From positions 1 through 64,000 of the forward strand of contig CANLOY010000010.1 of the NCBI GenBank assembly GCA_947493005.1: DNA of 64,000 nucleotides. Direction: 5' to 3'. Of this stretch, positions 59,220 through 64,000 are shown one piece after another. The DNA comes from an uncultured Roseivirga sp. (lineage in GTDB: Bacteria; Bacteroidota; Bacteroidia; Cytophagales; Cyclobacteriaceae). The translations under genes and the position numbers were made by a program. Each line of letters begins with the position of its first letter. Positions within the stretch are counted from its first letter, which is position 1. The notes beneath the pieces were generated by a model. It made no database searches and was not told where the DNA came from. It worked only from the letters and a program-made list of their open reading frames with translations.

Positions 59220-61370
59220 TTATAACCTCCATAAGTACGAAGCCTTAAAGAAGAACCCCTGTGCAGTTTTCAGGTAGTTGTTATCATCCACATATCTGGT
59301 GCCGTCCCATCGGGTTCTTTCATAAACAGAACCATAGCCAAGATGGACAACCGTACCCGGGATATAAGTAAATGAAGCTAGAAAGTTAGGACTGAATACT
59401 TTTGAAAGGCTATTATACTGACCAATAGCCCTGAAGAACAGGTACTTGTTCATTTGATAAACTACCCTGCCTCTTACAATGTGCAGGTCGAAATACTTGT
59501 TTTCCGTTTCGGTGTTATAAAGAGAAACAAAGTTGTGAGCGACTTGTACATTCAGTTTATCAGATAGCTGTAAATTCAGGTTGTTACTAATTCGTTTGCC
59601 ATAGCCCTGTTCGGCTGCTTGATAGTAGATGCCATTGTCCCAACCATAGCTTGTTCTAAAATAGATACGTTTGGTGATTTGTGAACTTGCTGAAATAGAT
59701 ATTGTCCCGTCTTTAAACTCTTTGGCCTGGAATATCTCAGTTGACTTGTCCCCTGATATTGAAATCCTTGTATTTCGTGGAAGGTTTGCGGCTAATGACA
59801 GATATACCGTACTTTCATTCATACCACTTGGCTTATCGCGTGTTATGGAAGTATAAATAACAGGGTCGATACGTTGAATTAAGCCCGCCTTAGGGTAAAT
59901 TTTTGGAGAGATACTAAATGTACCTCTGGTAATTCCTGTTCTTGTGATGTATCCAACATCTGAACGAAAGCCATCAGCAACATCAACAAAAGTAAACGTA
60001 GTGTTCAGGTTTCTTGTGCTTCTCGATGCCTTGATGGACACCGTCCCTTTGTTAGTAATATTGCCTCCCCGAACATCTTTTGTAACAGAATTCAGGTAGT
60101 GACCACTAATTTGGTTGGCCTCATTAAACCTGTACTGGCCATCAGCACCATAAACTGCATTGAAAGCTCCGTTTCTGACTCTTCTGGTTCCGATAAGACC
60201 CAAATAATTGTCTTGTGAAAAAGAACGCATGTATCTTAATACCTGTACATCGGCTGTTTCATCCTCAGCAAAATCCGCCAGATTTTCATTTGCTCTATCT
60301 ACCGCATATATGGCGGAAAGGATATTCTTCTTTCCAATTTTTCCAGTGAGCTTGGTGGCCGCTCTGGGGGAAACGATAGTTCTGGTATTTACTACCTGCC
60401 GAACTGGTGCAAAGAGGGAGCTACCAGCGAAGTTGAAGTTCTCATTTCCCTCCAGGAAAAATGGCCTTCTTTCGGGATAGTTTACAGCAAAACGCTGGTT
60501 AACCTCTACCTGAGGCGCATCAGATTCTACCTGGCTGAAATCTGGGTTTACGGTGGCATCAAGCACTAGTTCAGATGTAATACCCACTTTTGCAGTTAAA
60601 CTAGGTTCGAAGTTATCGTCACTTTGGTATGCTCCATTGGTGTGCTCTTTACTTCTTGCATAAGTAATTGCCGGAAGAATTTCTACCAAGGTTGACTTTC
60701 TAACACCATCGTAATTCAGTGTTTCTGTTTGAGTGAGAAAGGTAAACCCTTGTTTGGGGTCTAACGCAGGGTAGCTTCCTTGTGTAGAAAAGCGGCTTAT
60801 TCTTCTTTCGAAAATAACTCCCATTTCTACCTTGCCCTGTTTGGCAGTATATCTAATGCTTTTAAAAGGGATTTTCATTTCCACAACGTATCCATCATCT
60901 ACAATTTTGGCTCCGCTGTACCAGATCAGATCCAGGCCTATATCTTCTTTACCCGCTGCAAAGCGTGTATCCATTTGAATGCCACTAGGGTTAACATAAA
61001 GACTATAAAGAGACTGCCTTCCATTGAACGAGTCTAGGTTGATACAAACCCAATCATCATCACGGATTTTATCTCGTGCAGCTATAGAGGTTTTTATCTC
61101 ATTTGGATCATCAAAGCACTTGAAAGCAAAGTATAGGTTTTCAGCATCATGAGCCACATAGGCTATTGTTTTAAAAGGCATGTCCTTGCTGAAATCCGGG
61201 ACAAATGTTTTAAAACCTGTGGCTTGAGGACTTGATTTCCAAATTTCATCATCAAGCACACCATCAATTTCGGGAGCCTGGTCTGCTGAGATTGATTTGA
61301 TTTGGGCCTTTCCTGGCATGGTCAACAATAGTAAGACCACCACCAGAACGTTAAGTGAAAAGTACTTCAA
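59220..61370 (-). CDS. DUF5916 outer-membrane protein with CBM9-like domain
   Basis: 716 residues from a TTG. Signal peptide ends GKAQIK. The N-terminal 200 residues resemble a family 9 carbohydrate-binding fold (EIDGVLDDEIWKSSPQATGF, AYVAHDAENLYFAFKCFDDP), then the DUF5916 barrel (NPDFSQVESDAPQVEVNQRF, YPERRPFFLEGNENF). Common in Bacteroidota, outer-membrane, function unknown; carbohydrate binding is only suggested. A -7 box (TAAATTTGC, minus, 61395-61388) lies 17 bases upstream. Confidence 0.88.
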   Translation of the reverse strand: MKYFSLNVLVVVLLLLTMPGKAQIKSISADQAPEIDGVLDDEIWKSSPQATGFKTFVPDFSKDMPFKTIAYVAHDAENLYFAFKCFDDPNEIKTSIAARDKIRDDDWVCINLDSFNGRQSLYSLYVNPSGIQMDTRFAAGKEDIGLDLIWYSGAKIVDDGYVVEMKIPFKSIRYTAKQGKVEMGVIFERRISRFSTQGSYPALDPKQGFTFLTQTETLNYDGVRKSTLVEILPAITYARSKEHTNGAYQSDDNFEPSLTAKVGITSELVLDATVNPDFSQVESDAPQVEVNQRFAVNYPERRPFFLEGNENFNFAGSSLFAPVRQVVNTRTIVSPRAATKLTGKIGKKNILSAIYAVDRANENLADFAEDETADVQVLRYMRSFSQDNYLGLIGTRRVRNGAFNAVYGADGQYRFNEANQISGHYLNSVTKDVRGGNITNKGTVSIKASRSTRNLNTTFTFVDVADGFRSDVGYITRTGITRGTFSISPKIYPKAGLIQRIDPVIYTSITRDKPSGMNESTVYLSLAANLPRNTRISISGDKSTEIFQAKEFKDGTISISASSQITKRIYFRTSYGWDNGIYYQAAEQGYGKRISNNLNLQLSDKLNVQVAHNFVSLYNTETENKYFDLHIVRGRVVYQMNKYLFFRAIGQYNSLSKVFSPNFLASFTYIPGTVVHLGYGSVYERTRWDGTRYVDDNNYLKTAQGFFFKASYLWRL

Positions 61371-61387
61371 CCTTTTAAAATTTGAGG

Positions 61388-61395
61388 CAAATTTA
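61388..61395 (-). promoter_or_regulatory. -7 promoter box of the DUF5916 gene
   Basis: TAAATTTG followed by C on the minus strand, 17 bases upstream of the TTG start, which supports that start. No clear -33 element. Confidence 0.4.
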
Positions 61396-61498
61396 GTGTT
61401 CTCAATTAAAAATTAGGTAACCACTTATATATATTGTGAATAGACCTCTTTTGTGTTTTTACGTAAACGAATTGAAGCCTTACAAATACCTCGGAAAT

Positions 61499-62293
61499 AT
61501 GAAGAAGATATTGAGTGCACTATTACTTTCATTTGCAGCAGTTTTGAATGCACAAGAACTGAAGATTACCTATATAGCAAACGAAGGAGTGCTACTAGAG
61601 GCAGAAGGGAAAAAGGTTCTTATTGATGCATTATTTGATGATTTCTATGAAGACTATTTAAGTCCAGAGGCTAATACCATTGATAAAATGATGAAGTCTG
61701 AGAGCCCATTCACTAAGGTCGATCTGGTATTAACCACTCATATTCACAGAGACCATTTTGAAGTAACTACTACAGGTGATTTTCTTAAAAACCATAAAGA
61801 GTCTGTGTTGCTCAGCTCTAATCAGATTAAGAACGAACTGACTTCTAAATACGTGGATTTCAAAAATATTGAGGGTAGAGTTAAAAGTCATGAGAGAGGA
61901 GTAGTAACTCTGCAAGATGAAATTAATGGCATTAAGGTTAACTCTTTCTTTATTTATCATGCTGGGGGTGAGCGAACCAGAAATATTGAGAATATGGGGT
62001 TTGTGGTAGAAATAGGAGGGAAGAGAGTATTACATCTTGGGGATTCTGACATGGACATAAGTCGCTTTGAGTCTTTAAAACTTGCGCAGTATAATATTGA
62101 TATAGCGTTAGTACCTTATTGGTATATGACCAGCGATGATGGAAAGATAATCTTAGATAATGAACTCAAAGCAAAACAGTTAATCGGCATTCACTATCCA
62201 AAAGCTCCTTCACGTTCGGCTTTGGGGGAAATTGAAAAACAGTATCCAAAGGCGATAGTATTCAGAAAAGTATTTGAAACCTTTCAGTATTGA
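61499..62293 (+). CDS. Secreted metallo-beta-lactamase-fold hydrolase
   Basis: 264 residues from the ATG at 61499, immediately before a signal peptide ending LNAQ. LTTHIHRDHFEVT is the HxHxDH zinc motif, YHAGGERTRNIENMGFVVEI (20) and LHLGDSDMDI supply further metal ligands, and GIHYPKAP the late His. UlaG-like group, periplasmic. Substrate unknown. Overlaps the convergent small gene by ten bases. Confidence 0.88.
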   Translation: MKKILSALLLSFAAVLNAQELKITYIANEGVLLEAEGKKVLIDALFDDFYEDYLSPEANTIDKMMKSESPFTKVDLVLTTHIHRDHFEVTTTGDFLKNHKESVLLSSNQIKNELTSKYVDFKNIEGRVKSHERGVVTLQDEINGIKVNSFFIYHAGGERTRNIENMGFVVEIGGKRVLHLGDSDMDISRFESLKLAQYNIDIALVPYWYMTSDDGKIILDNELKAKQLIGIHYPKAPSRSALGEIEKQYPKAIVFRKVFETFQY

Positions 62294-62634
62294 ATGAACC
62301 AACCTTTTTCTCGGGAACCTATAGCGGAGAATTTCTCTTTTTGATCCTTTAATGGACCCAGTATTTTCCTGAAGTTTCTCCTGGTGAGTAGAATGCTCCT
62401 TTCAACTTTTACTTTGCGTATTCTCCACCATTTACCGAACGAAACAGAGTCATCTATCACATAAATGGTCATGGATTTTCTAAGTAGTAAAGGGGACTTA
62501 ATTTTAAAATCACAGACCTTATCAATAGGGATTTGGAGTTTTTGAAACTCGGACATGCATAGGTTATCTAAGACATTTTCGTCAACTATGGTAGCAAAAA
62601 CTTTGCTGTAATCTCCAGCTTTTCTTAATCCCAT
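62284..62634 (-). CDS. Uncharacterised basic protein
   Basis: 116 residues from the ATG at 62634; the frame is open to 62682 but that start is poorer. Basic and mostly beta-like (KVCDFKIKSPLLLRKSMTIY (20), KWWRIRKVKVERSILLTRR, EKGWFIQY). No family recognised. A -7 box (TAATTTTGC, minus, 62678-62671) lies 36 bases upstream, supporting a real gene. Downstream of the LytTR regulator on the same strand. Confidence 0.6.
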   Translation of the reverse strand: MGLRKAGDYSKVFATIVDENVLDNLCMSEFQKLQIPIDKVCDFKIKSPLLLRKSMTIYVIDDSVSFGKWWRIRKVKVERSILLTRRNFRKILGPLKDQKEKFSAIGSREKGWFIQY

Positions 62635-62670
62635 GTTCAGGTGCGTGGTGTTTGAAAACCAAAGGTGGAG

Positions 62671-62678
62671 CAAAATTA
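62671..62678 (-). promoter_or_regulatory. -7 promoter box of the small unknown gene
   Basis: TAATTTTG followed by C on the minus strand, 36 bases upstream of the ATG at 62634. No -33 TTTG at 19-21 bp. Confidence 0.35.
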
Positions 62679-62730
62679 TCAAACATCACAGAAAAGTGAG
62701 TAGACAAAATGTGTACATATTGTTAAGAAA

Positions 62731-63510
62731 TCACTCTCCGTCAAACCACTTCTTGAAGGCACCAACTTTTTCTCTGCTCACAATAATTTCTCTATCGAAA
62801 TCTTTGTTAAGGATTATTTTTAATCGACTATTAGAATAGACGAGCACATCTTTGATGGCATTGATTTCGATAATAAAAGTTCTGTTTACCCTGAAGAATT
62901 GTTGAGGGTTGAGCATTTCTTCGAGCGTTTCCAATTTGTAGTCTATAATCAACCTTCTACCTTGGTCGGTAACTATGTAGGCATTTCTCCCTTCAGCATA
63001 AAACAACTCTATCTGGTCGGTGGTAACGGACTTGATATGTTCACCGATCTTCACCATAAAGCGTGTTTTATACTCTCGCTTACTGAGCATCTGGAGCGCA
63101 CTTTGCAAGTCTATAACAGAGGTAGCTTCTGACTGGCCAGGTTCAGACAATCTTGTTTTAAGGTTTTTAAACTTGTCGAGACTTTCTGTTAGTGCTTCAA
63201 AAGTAATGGGCTTCAGGAGGTAGTCAATTCCATTGGCTTTAAAAGCTTCAATGGCATATTCATTATAAGCTGTAGTGAATATTACTGGAATTTCAAGATC
63301 AACTTCTTTGAAAATATCGAAACTAAGGCCATCGGTAAGTTGGATATCCATTAGCAAGAGATCCGCATTACCATCGGTTTGCACCCAATGAACAGCTTCT
63401 TTTACACTCATTGCCCTGCCAACAATTGATATGCTTTCATCATATCTATGTAGAAACCGTTCAATTTTTTCAGCTGCTGGGATTTCGTCTTCTATGATAA
63501 AAACTCTCAT
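62731..63510 (-). CDS. LytTR-family response regulator
   Basis: 259 residues: receiver with phosphoacceptor Asp56 in LLLMDIQLTDGLSF and FTTAYNEYAIEAFKANGIDY (20), linker, LytTR DNA-binding domain from about 150 (HIKSVTTDQIELFYAEGRNA (20), INRTFIIE-like VNRTFIIEINAI). Start overlaps the histidine kinase stop (ATGA). Confidence 0.92.
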   Translation of the reverse strand: MRVFIIEDEIPAAEKIERFLHRYDESISIVGRAMSVKEAVHWVQTDGNADLLLMDIQLTDGLSFDIFKEVDLEIPVIFTTAYNEYAIEAFKANGIDYLLKPITFEALTESLDKFKNLKTRLSEPGQSEATSVIDLQSALQMLSKREYKTRFMVKIGEHIKSVTTDQIELFYAEGRNAYIVTDQGRRLIIDYKLETLEEMLNPQQFFRVNRTFIIEINAIKDVLVYSNSRLKIILNKDFDREIIVSREKVGAFKKWFDGE

Positions 63511-64000
63511 ATATTATCTTTTATATCGAGCAAAGGTAATTTGATAAATACATCTCCGTATGCCTTAATCTGAATCACAGGCTTATCAGTGAAAAAAGAA
63601 AAGGCCTCATGTAGATTCTGATAGCGGTTTTTAATGTACTTATTATTGCTCAGTTTGTCATTCTCTTTGTGCTGAATCACTATATAATCATCTTCCCCAG
63701 CACAGTCAATGGTTAGGTTCATAGGCTGCCATGGAGAAATAATACTTCCATTAATCATGCAATCCAGCACCATCGGAATTGTATTGGGAACAAGGTATTT
63801 TCCTCTGGTATATTTTTCGTTTTTGACCTGTAAATCAACCTGATCAGGAAACTTTTCTTTGAACAGGTATATCAGGTTTTTTGCAGCTCTTACCTCTTCG
63901 TCTAAGGGGACAACCTCTTTCTTTCGGTTATCTAGAATATACCTATAAACCAGGGCTAATCTGTCCACAAAATCTTCGGCTGAATTAAGGTTATGATGAA
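63507..64000 (-). CDS. LytS-type sensor kinase, 5' end beyond the window, degenerate HATPase
   Basis: The frame runs past the right edge, so only the C-terminal part is seen (about 164 codons). DFVDRLALVYRYILDNRKKE (20) is the LytS His_kinase helix following the phosphoacceptor region, which lies outside the window. The HATPase-like rest keeps the fold pattern (VPNTIPMVLDCMINGSII, KYIKNRYQNLHEAFSFFTDK) but the N box usually ENAIKHN reads DCMINGS, and no GxGxGL motif remains. ATP binding is doubtful. Overlaps the regulator start (ATGA). Confidence 0.85.
   Translation of the reverse strand, partial: HHNLNSAEDFVDRLALVYRYILDNRKKEVVPLDEEVRAAKNLIYLFKEKFPDQVDLQVKNEKYTRGKYLVPNTIPMVLDCMINGSIISPWQPMNLTIDCAGEDDYIVIQHKENDKLSNNKYIKNRYQNLHEAFSFFTDKPVIQIKAYGDVFIKLPLLDIKDNI

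Overview
The window reads as chromosomal DNA of a gliding-type member of the Bacteroidota, most likely order Cytophagales. The evidence is a SprB-repeat adhesin with a type B type IX secretion (T9SS) C-terminal domain followed by a PorP/SprF protein, gldB, gldD and gldE homologues, a GLPGLI protein next to a TonB-receptor-like barrel, LytTR regulators, a Bacteroidota-type ECF sigma factor, and many sites matching the Bacteroidota promoter consensus (TTTG at -33, TAnnTTTG at -7). Composition looks uniform. I see no transposase, integrase, CRISPR array, rRNA or tRNA. Genes are dense and no gap exceeds 300 bp; the largest (about 270 bp, 45531-45802) lies between uvrA and the sigma factor and holds promoters for both.

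Layout. 1-4192: 3' part of a giant adhesin gene plus its PorP/SprF partner. 4225-8054: accessory genes (NTF2-like protein, membrane AraC regulator without a normal start codon, DUF1801 and DUF4287/DUF5655 proteins, DegT aminotransferase). 8120-14735: an outer-membrane/regulatory locus, TonB-receptor-like barrel and GLPGLI protein divergent from a histidine kinase and OmpR-type regulator, with three GTTAA repeats at exact 10-bp spacing between them, then a membrane LytTR regulator. 14848-25096: PDZ-alpha/beta hydrolase, recX, Lnb-N (DUF4105) protein, radical SAM protein, a tiny FeoB-associated Cys-rich protein, beta-propeller protein, inositol monophosphatase, TraB-like lipoprotein with a Tat-signal PLP enzyme, and the minus-strand run DUF493, lipoprotein methyltransferase, pterin dehydratase and rsmI.

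25133-32776 is an envelope block on the minus strand: coaX, outer-membrane protein and TPR protein, a strong hairpin, then lptC, a small membrane protein, a CNNM/CorC protein and ppiD (which also has its own promoter). 32819-46613 is mostly housekeeping: anmK, NhaD-type antiporter, Fur-family regulator with an operator-like palindrome, universal stress protein, gpmI, nadC, EamA exporter, uvrA, and the ECF sigma factor with a small overlapping partner.

46631-59208 holds DNA repair and gliding genes: nth, GT4 glycosyltransferase, gldB, a PorT-like barrel, the operon HU - TPR - 29-residue ribosomal protein - RNase G, and the operon mutY - ssb - gldE - gldD - recG. 59220-64000 has a DUF5916 protein, a metallo-beta-lactamase-fold hydrolase, a small unknown protein and a LytS/LytTR two-component pair whose kinase runs off the right edge and looks catalytically degenerate.

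Start choices are from sequence alone. Several genes clearly begin with TTG or GTG, and few show a Shine-Dalgarno sequence, as is usual in this phylum.
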